Counted from the first letter of the stretch, positions 37,396 to 48,916 are shown. The stretch is DNA of 64,000 nucleotides from Congeria kusceri (GCA_027627225.1 JAPFQT010000084.1:252001-316000); one strand, 5' to 3'. Notes: generated from the sequence alone by a model not told the origin. A program made the numbers and translations.

Positions 37396-37627
37396 ACACA
37401 ATTATGCGACATAACGTTTCATGAACCTAGCTTGTGCACATGTTGAGTTATCGAAGGATCAAGGCTTTCACTGACAGACGGACGGACGGTCCACTATGAC
37501 TTTAGATTGTTTTTACAATGTTCACTTTCTTCGTTGAATTTTACAACATCAAAATCATACACGAAATAAAGTTGCAGCATGATAGTTCTATGTGCTCAAT
37601 TACCATAACTTTTGTTCCAACATCATC

Positions 37628-37805
37628 ATGTCGCAGTGATGTAATTTATGTGATATCCGCCTTTCGATCGGAAGATCGTGAGTTTGATTCCTACTCCGGG
37701 AGCCTTCGAATTATCTTACTTAAAACTCAACGCGTAGTGGTTCTTCCCAGGAAACGGACTTGAAAGTGTCTCAAAAAGCATTTGAATTTCGACACTCGAT
37801 CTTTA
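37628..37805 (+). mobile_element. tRNA-derived SINE-like sequence, copy 2
   Basis: ATCCGCCTTTCGATCGG, GAGTTTGATTCC and GGACTTGAAAGTGTCTC; orthologous in position to the copy at 18790-18965. Confidence 0.5.
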
Positions 37806-38248
37806 ATATATAAATGTAATTTTAAACTAAACTTGACAGTCCATAATGACATTAAATTATGTTTGTACAATGCTGACTTTCTTTGTAAATGTTTTTCCAA
37901 TTAAAATCAGCATAGGAAAAAAAAGTAGAGTAACTCTTGTTGTTGTACAAATACTTGTGTTGCCAAAGCAACCACAATTTAGTAAGACGTAGAAGGAAAA
38001 CAATATGTATTATCACCTCATTGCTCACTCATTAAGCACATCAAGTTATTGCAGGATCTACATTTTCTCTGAGAAAGAGACAGTTATTACTTCTGGGGCC
38101 ATATTCCAGAGAAACATCTTAAGTAGAATCCTATCCTTATATCACCATTTTTCATTAATTCCACGAAATTGGCTTAGTATGTATTAATTTTCAACTTATT
38201 ATAAATTATTGTTTACACAACTGTAAATTTAAAATGCTGTATATAAAA

Positions 38249-38846
38249 CAAGAGCTGTTTGTAAAAAAGTAATGCCCCCTCTAGGTTAAAATGGCTAAGA
38301 AGGCTAATATAGATAATCAAGGGCCATAACTCCACAGTTACTTCGACGATTTGGTTAATTATCTAATTTTACGGAGATAATACGCCTACAAAGATTTTAA
38401 CGAAGTTTGGTGAAGATCGGCTATGAACTGTCGGATTTAGAGAATATAAACGGCTAAAAAGGCCAATTTTAGATTATTCAATGACCATAACTCCGCAATT
38501 CCAGGGCCGATTTGGCTGATTATTGAACCTGATCAGATATTATTATAACAAACATTTTCATGAAGTTTGGTTAAGATCGAATGAAAGCTGTTGGACTTAG
38601 AAAGCCGAAACGACTAAAAAAGCCAATTTCAGATAATTCAAGGACAATAACTCCAAAATTTCTGTGGCAATTTGGCCGATAATTGAACATGACCTACCGT
38701 AGACCGTATATATTATTATTAGGGATGTCAACGAATAATCGAATATTCGAATATTCGAATACGTGACCGAATACTCGAATATTAAATACCGACAGACAGA
38801 CCGACAGACATTAGCAAGCCATCTTCGAAGGATAGGGGGGTCATAA
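38249..38846 (+). mobile_element. R6 element, copy 1, inserted in segment B
   Basis: 5' end CAAGAGCTGTTTGTAAAAAA preceded by A. About three ~160-170 bp units follow, marked by GGGCCATAACTCCACA, GAAGTTTGGTGAAGATCGG and GGACTTAGA. The 3' part has ACCGACAGACAGACCGAC. Segment A is uninterrupted at the matching site (A20126/T20127), which defines the insertion exactly: ...ATAAAA | element | TAATAGC... The palindromic AATATTCG stretch at 38735-38785 is probably a further nested insertion. Confidence 0.7.
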
Positions 38847-38990
38847 TAATAGCTTTCAATAATTGGAACTAAATATTTTAAAGTAAACTTAAAATGTTTC
38901 TGGAATAGGGCTACATATTCCCTTTCTACAATGTTGCTAAGATAAGTATGTCTCATGATATGTACAATAGTATCGGATTGGTAATAAATT

Positions 38991-39017
38991 AAAATTATTA
39001 TTATCATTACGGTATTA

Positions 39018-39049
<32 letters not shown>

Positions 39050-39065
39050 GTTATTATTATTATTA
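38991..39065 (+). repeat. (ATT)n microsatellite in segment B
   Basis: Counterpart of 20908-20969, followed by ACCGAAGATGATACT. Confidence 0.95.
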
Positions 39066-39104
39066 CCGAAGATGATACTAAGAAATTATTAAACTAATAT
39101 TCTA

Positions 39105-39300
39105 ACACGATACTCGTTAATTTTTCTATAGAAAAAGAACAAAATTATCGTTAATAAACTACCAAATTAACAACGCAAAAAGAAGCGTGGATATTAAACA
39201 ACACTAGCTAACGCCCTCGTGGTTTAATTCCTACGCATCAGAACTCCAAATCGTTGTTTACTGGCCGAGAAACAACGATAAATCGAAAAGTATTTATTAA
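39105..39300 (-). mobile_element. GTTGTTTATC MITE, copy 3 (reverse, shortened)
   Basis: Minus-strand order of the family marks: on plus, TTCTATAGAAAAAGAACAAA, AACTACCAAATTAACAACG, CTAACGCCCTCGTGGTTTAA and CCAAATCGTTGTTTACTGG. Confidence 0.65.
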
Positions 39301-39506
39301 ATCGTTCAGAACGTGTAATAGGGTTGTCCTGCAACATCATGATATCCTCGTGCACAGTGTACATGTACAGTCATGAAAGTTGCCTGCTCGATTGATTACA
39401 GCAAAGCACGAGGAAATCGTGAAAATCGCGTGTCATACAGAAAAGCTATTTTTAGATTCCGGCAGTTTCTGGTTTAAAATATGATGTCTACAAAAGACAT
39501 ATGGGA

Positions 39507-39748
39507 TCGTATTCCAGAAACATCTTAAGTTTACCTTATAGTATTGTCACTTAAGTTTTGATTTTTGTATGTACTTAAAAAACTACATGAAATCAAATTA
39601 AAGCGAAGTTAATAGTAGTAAATAATTAGTTGAAAAGTAGTGAATTCTAAGCAAGATTTCATGTACATACGGAATAAAATGCTAATGACAAATGATGATC
39701 TTTAGGCTTAGGATAAGATTTTACTTAAGGTGTTTCTGAAATATGTAC
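39507..39748. mobile_element. Foldback MITE with CCAGAAACATCTTAAGT ends
   Basis: TTCCAGAAACATCTTAAGT at 39512 is inverted at 39723-39744 (ACTTAAGGTGTTTCTGAA), giving a ~240-bp element. Left-end relatives occur at 19613 and 38097 (CCATATTTTAGAAACATC, CCATATTCCAGAGAAACA). Confidence 0.65.
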
Positions 39749-39857
39749 CATGAGGTCATAATTAGATAGATTCCTAAGTAAAAATAAGCAAAAATAACAA
39801 TATGAGTTTGAAACACTATGCTTCGGAACATGTGCATGCTGACAAATACATTAATAA

Positions 39858-40600
39858 CAAAAGCTGTTTGTAAAAAAGTTATGCACCTCTAGGTTAAAAT
39901 AGCTAAAACGGCTTAATTGAGATAATCAAGGGCCATAACTCCACAGTTACTGGGACGATTTGGTTGATTATCAAACTTAACAGAGATAATACACCCACAA
40001 AGATTTTCACCAAGTTTTATGAAGATCGGCTATGAACTGTTGGACATAGAGACAGAAACGGCTTAAAAGGCCATTTTTATATACCGGTAATTTAAGGGCA
40101 ATAACTCCACATTTCCTGTGACAATTTGGCTGATTATGGAACTTGACCTAGATATTATTATTACAAACATTGTCATGAAGTTTGGTGAAGATTGGATCAA
40201 AAAAACTGTTGAACTCAGAGAGCGGACACGGCGAAAAAGCCTAATTTTAAATATTCAAGGGCCATAACTCCACAATTCTTGGGGCGATTTGGCTGATTAT
40301 CGCACTTGACCTAGATATTATTATTACAAACATTTTCATGAAGTTTAGTGAAGATCGGATGAAAACTGTTGGACTTAGAGAGCGGAAACGGCTAAAAAGC
40401 CAATTTTATATAATTCATCGGCCATAACTCCACAATTGATGATTATAGAACTAGACCTAGATATTATGCCCACAAACATTTTCTTGAAGTTTGATGAAGA
40501 TCAGATGAAAACTGTTGAACTTAGAGAGCGGAAACGAAGTTGTCTACCGACACACCGACATTAACTTTTTGTGACAAAATCTTCAAACAACGCATTTCTT
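39858..40600 (+). mobile_element. R6 element, copy 2
   Basis: 5' end CAAAAGCTGTTTGTAAAAAA preceded by A. Four ~160-170 bp units follow, marked by GGGCCATAACTCCACA, TTTGGCTGATTAT, GACCTAGATATTATTATTAC, GAAGTTTGGTGAAGATCGG and GAGAGCGGAAACGG. The end is near GTCTACCGACACACCGACA; the exact 3' terminus is uncertain. Confidence 0.65.
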
Positions 40601-41149
40601 TGCCAGAAAATCCAGAGGTAACATTAATGGGATTTTTCTGAATTTGCGACTACGACTTGTCATAAATACCAGGCTTATTTGAGTTCCGGATTTTAGTATA
40701 AATTGTTCCGATAGATTTCCGTAAGTTTGATGATTGTGCTATTACATGTATTATTATAGCTTTAAGTTTATGTTACCACTGTATTTTATACATTGTACTT
40801 CGTTCGCATACATTTCCTCAAACGAGCTATTTCACAATCCCATACTTACTAAAGACTATTCTTGAAAATGTTCTATTATAATAACGCTGTTAATGTGAGT
40901 AACACTTGGTACCTACCGGTATGCAAATTTAAGCATTCTTTATTCAGGCTAAATGGCATTAGTACTCGGCATATTTGCAAAAGCATAATTTTTTTCTAGA
41001 GACTAAGTCTATTCTTTACTTCTTAGTCTAATATTGGGTTCTTGAATACGGGCCAGGTCGCTTCCAACACTCATTTTAACTCGGAAAAGCTGTGGCCTCT
41101 TAACTGCAAATTAACATCGCACACGTTGTGTTGCTATTGTTTGATTAAG

Positions 41150-41420
41150 AAATAATTTTTAATTTATCGTTGTTTATCGGTCAATAAACAACAATTTGGA
41201 GTTCTGATGCAACAAAGAGTTGTTTATTGACCGCTAAACCACGATAATGCGAAAATTATTCCGATTCGTACATGATTGAAGATATATTTTTGCAATTGTA
41301 ATTGGAACTACTTTTTACTATGCACCGCTCAGTATCGGGATTACTTTTTGATTAGTTATTGGGTAGTTTAACAACAATAATTTTGTTCTTATCTATAGAA
41401 TAATTAGCAAGTATCATTTT
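41150..41420 (+). mobile_element. GTTGTTTATC MITE, copy 4
   Basis: ATCGTTGTTTATCGGTCAAT, GTTGTTTATTGACCGCTAAA, CTATGCACCGCTCAG, TTGGGTAGTTTAACAAC and GCAAGTATCATTTTAGAAT in family order. Confidence 0.7.
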
Positions 41421-42045
41421 AGAATTTTTACACAAGCTGGTAGGTGTACATGATCATACGTGTCTACGTTTTCAGATGGATTAAAATGATGAAGACTATA
41501 ATACGTCTTATGAAATAAGTTAAATGTCGTAACATTGTACAAAATAAGCACTTGCTGAAAACTCAGAACATTTAAACGAGCAAGCCGCCAACAGATGGAT
41601 GTAAATGCCTGGAATTAACTGTTATAAAAGCACGTGTCAGTAATTAACAACAATCACAAATTCAATAAAATATGGATTATATTTAAATTTGTTCCAAATT
41701 AGATTTAAATCTAGTTTATTACTTTCACTGTATACAATTTCAACCCTTTTAATATAAAACAAATCAACTTGCATTTGTAGTTACTTCAATCAAATACATA
41801 AATAAAACCTCAAATAAATCAGGCAAGCACAGTTTAAGTGTTCACGGTCTTTGTCTGAATTGCAAGTCCTCCAACAGGTTATTGAATATTGAAAAAATAG
41901 TTTACTAATAAAATGTAAATTTAAAATGTAATTTAAAGAGACTTGTTCACAGATTTTTCGCAATTTAAGTAAATGTCATTAAATGTCTTAACTGCAAAAA
42001 AACAGCAGCATCTGGAGATATCTAAAACAAATATTATATAAAGAA

Positions 42046-43848
42046 CAAGCGCTGTCAGAGGTCAGCGCGCTCAACTATTCGAAGTATTTCAGTTGTACAT
42101 ATTTTTGAAAGTGGAAGGGACGTACATTTGTTGAATAACAAAGCTGAGTTATAGCATTTATTTCATCAATTTATTCCATGTTTCGAGTGAACACCTTATG
42201 TACTTTAGAAATTATAAGACTTTGGAACAAACACTTTAAATCTGCTGCGTCACAGATTGGAAAATTGACAAAAATGGAAAATAAAATGTTTCAAATCTAG
42301 AAAAACAAGATATTATTTAATAGAACTGACTAAAATAACATTGTTGACACATTAACAAAAGTTCCCAACACCTTGGTTTAATCATTACAACGCATTCTTT
42401 CAATCCGATTTCAAAAGCGTTCGAGACGCTTTTTAACTATTTATAACTCGTAGGTTGTTGTTGTGAAATTATCACGTGATCCAAACAGCCAATTAATTTC
42501 GCTTCCGGAGTCCCATTGTTTACAAAACATAAGTCCGAAATTACAAGTAGCGCTCCGTGCAAATGACTTTAGAGGCGCGGTTAGAGCATCCGCCTCTCAC
42601 GCCGAGGACCCGGGTCCAATGCCCTCAAGTGCTCATAATTATTTATGTTCATTTCAATGCTGTTAGAAGTAATCTTTGTTTGCACGATATCTTTCAAATA
42701 TTTTTGGTGAAATAAAGAGATATATCAATAAACGTAAATTTAAAAAAATATATACAATACTATATTATCTCTCGTTTTAATCAGCTATTGGAATCGCATC
42801 TGGCGTGTTAATAAACAGTCCGAAATTACCATTACTCAGTAGCACACACCGACTAGTCCTAGTCTATTTTTAGACGGGCTTTCTCAAAAGAGTCGTCTGC
42901 TATCATTTGCATTGTTATTATACTATTAAGCGGTTCTTCATTGACTGTATTTGATGACTATCATATTATTTACAAACAACTTTTATGGCCTCCTTCATAT
43001 CTGTCTTGTCATCTGTGAAGTAGCAGCTTTGACCTGAAAATCTATATAAAAAGTGGGCAAACCTCTACCAAAAAACAACAAAGTGTTAAAGAGATTATAG
43101 CAAATGATGCTGGAGTTGATTAAAAAGATGTATTCAAAGTTTCAAATAAATACCTTATGTTGTTTAGAAATTATAAGACTTTTGAATAAAAACTTTACAC
43201 TGAAAATCTATGTGAAAAGGGGGTTAATTCTGTCAAAATACAAAACAGGGTTATATGGATTGTGGTACCGGATGACGTAGTTGATGACAAAGGTATTTGC
43301 CAAGTTTCAATTTAATAACCTATCAAATTTTGAAGTTATAAAACTTTTGAATAGAAACTTAAATGTAAAAAAGCTGTGTGCAAAAGGGACATTACTATTC
43401 CAAAATACAAAACAGAGTTATAGGGAATGTTGCACCTGATGCTTGAGTTGATGGTTAAGGTATTCCATGTTTGAAGAGAATAGCCTATGAAGTTTTGAAT
43501 TTACAAGACATTTGAATAAAAACTAACCGAAAATATATGTGAAAAAGGGGCATAATTCTGTTAAAATACAAAACTTTGTTATGGGGAATGCTAATATTTG
43601 AATATTAACTTTGACCAGAAAATCTATGTGAACAATGGCATAACTCTGTCAGTATACAAAACTGAGTTATGGGAGTTGATGCTGGAGTTGATGACAAAGT
43701 TATATTCCAAGTTTCAAGTGAATAACTTATGTATTTTTGAAGTAACAAGACTTCTGAATAAAAACTTTTACCAAGATCAGACGCCGACGCCGACACCGAC
43801 GCTGGGGGTAGTAGGAAAGCTCACCTATTCTTCGAATAGTCGAACTAA
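42046..43848 (+). mobile_element. R2 element interrupted by a nested MITE
   Basis: 5' end CAAGCGCTGTC-AGAG-GTCAGC then GCGCTCAACTATTCGAAG, preceded by A. R2 units resume at ~43031 after the insert. The 3' end has GACGCCGACGCCGACACCG, hairpin CTATTC-TTC-GAATAG (43825-43839), TCGAA and CTAA (43845-43848). The 5' CGCTCAACTATTCGAAG is inverted at the 3' end. Confidence 0.75.
42246..43030. mobile_element. Nested ~780-bp MITE with CTGCTRCKTCACAGAT ends and a tRNA-like core
   Basis: CTGCTGCGTCACAGATTGG near 42246 is inverted as CATCTGTGAAGTAGCAG near 43012-43028. The interior at about 42560-42630 is tRNA-like (GGTTAGAGCATCCGCCTCTC, ACGCCGAGGACCCGGGTCC), with a damaged B box. It sits inside the R2 element, so it is the younger insertion. 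Confidence 0.5.
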
Positions 43849-43860
43849 AAACAGGTAAAT

Positions 43861-44190
43861 AAAAAAAAAATGCCATCGCCGGGATTCGAACCCGGGACCT
43901 TTGAGTTCAAAAATCTCGTGCGCTAACCACTCGGCCATTCGGACTTATACATTTTGCTTGTAAGTGATACGCGTGTTTTCCAAAATACCGACGAAATGCG
44001 TTACAAACGCTTTATTATTTTATCCATTTGAATTCATGATTATCCATAAACGAAACGAAATTTCCAAGATATTTCTTAGTCATGAGTGTTATTTCGCTTG
44101 ATTGTATACGATGTATAATTTCTTTTTGAAATATATGACAAACATTTTGAAAATTGTCAATTTGCCAATCCGTGAACAGGTCCCTTTAAG
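43861..44190 (-). mobile_element. MITE/SINE-like element with a TTAAAGGGACCTGTTCAC end
   Basis: The minus-strand 5' end (44190 downward) reads TTAAAGGGACCTGTTCACGG, then ATTGGCAAATTGACAATTTT, and ends in the tRNA-like sequence plus T10. The same end lies at 41932 (TTTAAAGAGACTTGTTCACA) and, internally, at 42255. Confidence 0.45.
43871..43944 (-). tRNA. tRNA-like sequence with Pol III terminator; probably decayed or SINE-derived
   Basis: 74 nt on the minus strand, preceding a run of T (43861-43870 read on minus). The A-box-like TGGCCGAGTGGTTAGCGC and a perfect T-arm CCGGG-TTCGAAT-CCCGG are present, and the D-loop/anticodon region is loosely tRNA-Gln-like. However, the acceptor halves (GTCCGAA and CGATGGC) pair at only about three positions and the anticodon arm forms only GAG/CTC, so a functional tRNA is unlikely. 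The upstream sequence to ~44190 belongs to a TTAAAGGGACCTGTTCAC-type MITE that carries related sequence at 42246. Confidence 0.35.
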
Positions 44191-44435
44191 CTGACATTAT
44201 TATCCCATTTACTTCAATATAGGGGAAGCCACTACTGCCTGGAGTTTGCACAGGAGTAAATTCCAGTTGTCTCCCTTGCAATGGACAGAATCCGTTTGTT
44301 CACTAGTTAATTTTCATGTTTGCTCGAAATTTATATGCATTCTGTTTCGGTTGCGAATACAATAATCATAAATGAATCGGTTTATAATATTTTAACTTTT
44401 ATTCTATCATATTTTCTAATGAGCATTGCTAAACC

Positions 44436-45945
44436 GCCCAACAGACTTGGGGAAACACTAGCGCTCCAACATACTGGAGAAAGACTAGCGCTCCAACAGA
44501 CTGGAGAAAGACTAGCGCTCCAACAGACTGGAGAAAGACTAGCGCTCTAACAGACTGGAGAAAGACTAGCGCTCCAACAGACTTCGATACAGACTAGCGC
44601 CCCAACAGACTTGGGGAAACACTAGCGCTCCAACATACTGGAGAAAGACTAGCGCCAACAGACTTCGATACAGACTAGCGCTCCAACATACTGGAGAAAG
44701 ACTAGCGCCAACAGACTTCGATAAAGACTAGCGCTCCAACAGACTTCGATAAAGACTAGCGCTCCAACATCCTGGAGAAAGACTAGCGCTCCAACAGACT
44801 TGGAGAAAGACTAGCGCTCCAACACACTGAGACTACGACTAGCACTCCACACTTAGAGGAAGACTATTACTCCAACAGACTTGGAGAAAGACAAGTGCTC
44901 CAACAGAATTGGAAAAAGACAAGCGCTCCAACAGACTTGGAGAAAGACTAGTGCTCCAACACTTAGAGAAGACTAGCGCTCCGACAGACTTGGAGAAAGA
45001 CTAGCGCTCCAACTGACTTGAAGAAAGACTAGCGCTCCAACAGACTTGGAGAAAGACTAGCGCTCCATCAGGCTTAGAGAAAACTAGCGCTCCAACAGAC
45101 CTGCAGAAAGACTAGCGCTCCAACAGACTTGGAGATGACTAGCGCTCCAACAGAATTGTAGAAGACTAGCGCTTCAACAGACTTGGAGAAAGACTAGCGC
45201 TACAACAGACTTGGAGAAAGACTAGCGCTCCAACAGACTTTGAGAAGACTAGCGCTCCAACAGACTTGGAGAAAGACTAGCGCTCCAACAGAATGTGAGA
45301 ATACTCGCGCTCCAACAAACTTGGAGAAATACTAGCGCTAAAACAGACTTAAAGAAGACTAGCGCTCCAACAGACTTGGAGAAGACTAGCGCTCCAACAG
45401 ACTTGGAGAAAGACTAGCACTCCATCAGACTTGGAGAAGACTTGCGCTCCAACAGACTTGGAGAAAGACTAGCGCTCCATCAGACTTGGAGAAGACTAGC
45501 GCTCCAACAGACTTGGAGAAAGACAAGCGCTCCAACAGACTTAGAGAAGACTAGCGCTCCAACAGACTTAGAGAAGACTAGCGCTCCATAAGACTTAGAG
45601 AAGACTAGCGCCCCAACAGACTTGGAGAAGACTAGAGCTCCAACAGACTTGGAGAAGACAAGCGCTCCAACAGACTTGGAGAACGACTAGCGCTCCAACA
45701 GGTTTGGAGAAAGACAAGCGCTCCAACATACTTGGAGAAAGACTATCGCTCCAACAGACTTGGAGAAAGACTAGCGCTCCAAAGACTAGCGCTCCAACAG
45801 ACTAGGAGAAAGACTAGCGCTCCAACAGACTTGGAGAAAGACTAGCGCTCCAACAGACTAGGAGAAAGACTAGCGCTCCAACAGACTAGGAGAAAGACTA
45901 GCGCTCCAACAGACTTGGAGAAAGACCAGCGCTCCACACTCATTT
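44436..45945 (+). repeat. 28-bp satellite (~54 copies)
   Basis: Units of GACTAGCGCTCCAACAGACT followed by TGGAGAAA, 27-28 bp, with the palindrome AGCGCT in nearly every copy. Left-edge variants carry TTCGATAC in place of TGGAGAAA. Confidence 0.95.
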
Positions 45946-45949
45946 TGTG

Positions 45950-46450
45950 GAAAGACACATACATACTTTGTGCAAGACCATCGCTCTAACACACTTAATT
46001 TATCCAAGACTAGCATTCCAACACACTTATTTTATACAAGACCAGCGATCTAACACACTTATTTTATCAAGACCAGCGCTCCAACTGACATATTTTATCC
46101 AAGACCAGCGCTCTTACACACTTATTTTATCCAAGACCAGCGCTCTAACACACTTATTTTAACCAAGACTAGCGCTCCAACACACTTATTTTATCCAATA
46201 CTAGCACTCTAACACACTTATTTTATCCAAAACCAGCGCTCTAACACACTTATTTTATCCAAGACCAGCGCTCTAACACACTTATTTTATCCAAAACCAG
46301 CGCTCTAACACACTTATTTTAGCAAGACCAGCGCTCTAACAAACTTATTTTATCCAAGACCAGCGCTCTAACACACTTATTTTATCCAAGACCAGCGCTC
46401 GAACACACTTATTTTATCCAAGACCAGCGCTCTAACACACTTGTTTTATA
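45950..46450 (+). repeat. 31-32-bp satellite (~16 copies) abutting the 28-bp satellite
   Basis: Units of CCAGCGCTCTAACACACTTA followed by TTTTATCCAAGA. It shares the AGACYAGCGCTCYAACA core with the 28-bp array but has a different spacer. Confidence 0.95.
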
Positions 46451-47984
46451 TTTACTGTCTGTAATTACAACACTAATGCATTTACATTGACATAAAATGT
46501 TGTCATAATAAACACTCTGTTAACGAGAATCGTTTTTACTACAAGTTGTAAATGTGCGTCGATTAGTTTGAAAAGTTAACCAGTATGTTATGCTCTGTAA
46601 ACAACCGTCATTTTTGTATTTCTACATACATGTTGCTGTTAATCAGGATGCATCATGTCTTATATGGTATGTTTCTCGGTCAGTATACCGGAAGACATGT
46701 ACCACAAATTAAACGCTTGGCACAAAACGCTGTGGCCGCAATGATTCCCAGGCGTTTTACAAAAAAAAACAAGCGCCGTTTATTTTCACCGTCGTTTTCG
46801 ATTTGCGTAAACAAGCATCAAAAACAGATACATCAAAACTGAATACAGGTTGGTATAACACATGGTTAAATATTTAAAGAAAATTGTAGTAAAAAGAACA
46901 ATTTTTTTGAACAACTGTGAACAGCCTTAGAGACTACCAGTCGGGAGGTATCTCCTCGGTGTTTTAATAGTATTAATATTAAGCGATATTTTCCGACAAA
47001 CATGATAGATAAAAATATCGTTTTAAAAAAGCTTTTCGTGGACACAAATTTCATATTCAATTGTTTCTACAAGTATTACGGGAATTAAAATGTTCACTGG
47101 TAAACAATAAAATGCGATAAAGTCAAATCGTATGTTACATGCGTGCAGAATCTTCAATATTACGGTCATGAAACTGTTTTCATTTTATCAACGTGCTGGC
47201 TGTAAACCACCTGACGAATACTACAAAAATGTAGTTCTCATTTGTGTTTTCAAAATTCAGTAGCAGACCCCGATACAGGATTTTTAGTCAGAGGTGGCGT
47301 AATTAGTTCAGTACCTTCCTATATATTCATGTATAAACGATATATTTTGCATATCAATAACCAAATTAAATCGCGCGATATAATAAATTAGAAGAGATTC
47401 TACGAGCGTTCTAGGCTTCTGTGCAAATATATTATAGTAAGAAAGCGGATAAGCTGATAGACTCATTTGATAGACTTGTGTCATTCTTCGATTCAGGAGA
47501 ATGTGACAATGTCTAAGTAGTTGTAAGTTAATATTGTGCAATTTAAAAAAAATCGATTTATAAAATTAGACAATTTTACGGGAGACGTACGCCGCCTTAT
47601 CCCCCGACCCCAGCCCCTCTAAATCTGCCGCTTGAGCTTTAACATAAATTTCCGACAAGCTATAGTCGTATGTAGATGACATATATATTACTGTGTCATG
47701 AAGAACCACGATTACTTACAATAATTGATGTTTTCAGTAATAGGTTACCTTCGTATCTTCCAATAATAAACATTCACTTAGAAGGATCCAGACGCTAATC
47801 CGGATCAACACTAACTGCTAATCATGTGTTCATTGGGCAATTTCCAAACTTCCTAGAAAATGTCATGTCATGTAAAACGTTTTGCGTGCAATTGCTGACA
47901 GACAGACGTCAAGTTGCTAACACACAGACAAACAACTAAACCAACGGTCAATTCATAAAAGCATAAGTACCTTGGCGGTGGTTA
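46451..47984. other. Unassigned region
   Basis: Contains an 85-codon plus frame at 46585-46842 and small minus frames (46866-47060, 47308-47541). None shows a recognisable domain or convincing splice context. No repeats recognised. Confidence 0.35.
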
Positions 47985-48290
47985 TTATTTCTTCGTCGGT
48001 GGTCAAAACCACGAAGCTGAGCACATGTAGCTACTCTTCACGTGCAATAAGTACACACATGATTACACGATGAAATGACACAGACTTATAAGAAGTAAAT
48101 ACTTCGTATAAAGAAGTCATAGACACTGTGCAATATGGTACAATGAATTATTATAATTGCTTTCAGAGAAACTGTGAAGAATAGACAGAAAATCAACAAA
48201 TTTTGTGAATTCAGAAACCGTCCGTCTGTGTTACGAAGCGCAGCCTTGCGTAATACTAATGATAAAGAACACTTTAATTATAAATATATA
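47985..48290 (+). repeat. Dispersed repeat shared with 58490-58830
   Basis: Shared words in order: CTCTTCACGTGCAATAAGTA, CACACATGATTACACGATGA, AATATGGTACAAT, TGTGAAGAATAGAC, and CCGTCCGTCTGTGTTACGAA followed by TCCTTGCG-like sequence. The Tc1 relic follows directly. Confidence 0.55.
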
Positions 48291-48311
48291 CTCATCAACA
48301 ATATTAAAGGG

Positions 48312-48916
48312 TCAAGGGAGTTTGCACACAAACACGTTCGCATAGGACGTAAATATTTACCTAACGTGATGTTCACAGATGAATCTATATTTAATATGGA
48401 TTTTCAGGATGGTCGTCGACGACCGTCTTGGAAAAGAAACGAAAGGTTTCAGAACTGCTGTTATCATTGTGTGGACAGTAAAACTGCTTGCGATAGTCGC
48501 ACAGACTTGTATTTCATCCGGAACGGAGCCCTGATTGGGGTACGCTATTGGGACGACATTCTAGATCCTGTTGTACGATTATATGCCGAAGACTTAAATT
48601 ACATGCTCGTTTGAAGGGACGGAATTTCACGGCCGCACCGCACCAGGGTGGTTACTCGATTCCCGATAGAGCAGACAATTGAGTACATGGGCTGGCCTAG
48701 GAGGTCTCTCAACATGAACCCGATAGAACATGCCTGGGACATGCTTCAGTGCCTGATGTCTAGCCGCAATCGTCATCAAGAGACTCCAGCCTTGAAAACG
48801 CGTTGGTGAAGGAATGGAGGCCGATCCGTCGGGCAGACATCATGAAGCTGATTTTGAGCTTTAACAACAGGTGTCGGGAGGTGACTCGAGCTAGAGGTGG
48901 ACACACTTACTACTGA
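48312..48916 (+). pseudogene. Tc1/mariner-type transposase relic (DDE, IS630 superfamily)
   Basis: The first part, within an open frame ending at 48614, contains REFAHKHVRI, NVMFTDES (first catalytic Asp at codon 69 of the frame from ATG 48174), RNGALIGVRYWDDILDP and VRLYAE. These are typical of the catalytic core of Tc1-like transposases. The stretch normally between the first Asp strand and the RNGAL block is deleted. After a TGA the same frame continues with RPHRTRVV, NMNPIEHAWDMLQ and MSSRNRHQ. A further frame change gives ALVKEW, ADIMKLI and ARGGHTYY, then TGA at 48914-48916. The N-terminal helix-turn-helix is missing, and the second catalytic Asp region is damaged. It is non-functional. 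No terminal inverted repeats were recognised. The 48174-48290 part of the open frame belongs to another repeat. Confidence 0.85.

Larger units (their letters stand above)
37396..42045 (+). repeat. Segment B: right flank of satellite B, paralogue of segment A
   Basis: Same block order as segment A, interrupted by different insertions: R6 elements at 38249 and 39858, a foldback at 39507, and MITEs at 39105 and 41150. The last shared part (41440-42000, CTAGTTTATT with ATAAAACCTC) continues in segment C. No conserved protein-coding frame. Confidence 0.75.

Noticed and set aside
43871..43944. Functional tRNA-Ser or tRNA-Gln
   Set aside because: Acceptor and anticodon stems do not pair; kept only as tRNA-like.
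44436..46450. CRISPR-like appearance of regular repeats
   Set aside because: No unique spacers of constant length, monomers form head-to-tail satellite, and the context is animal genome.
48174..48311. N-terminal part of the Tc1 frame as the transposase N-terminus
   Set aside because: This stretch matches the separate repeat at 58700-58830 and has no helix-turn-helix signature.
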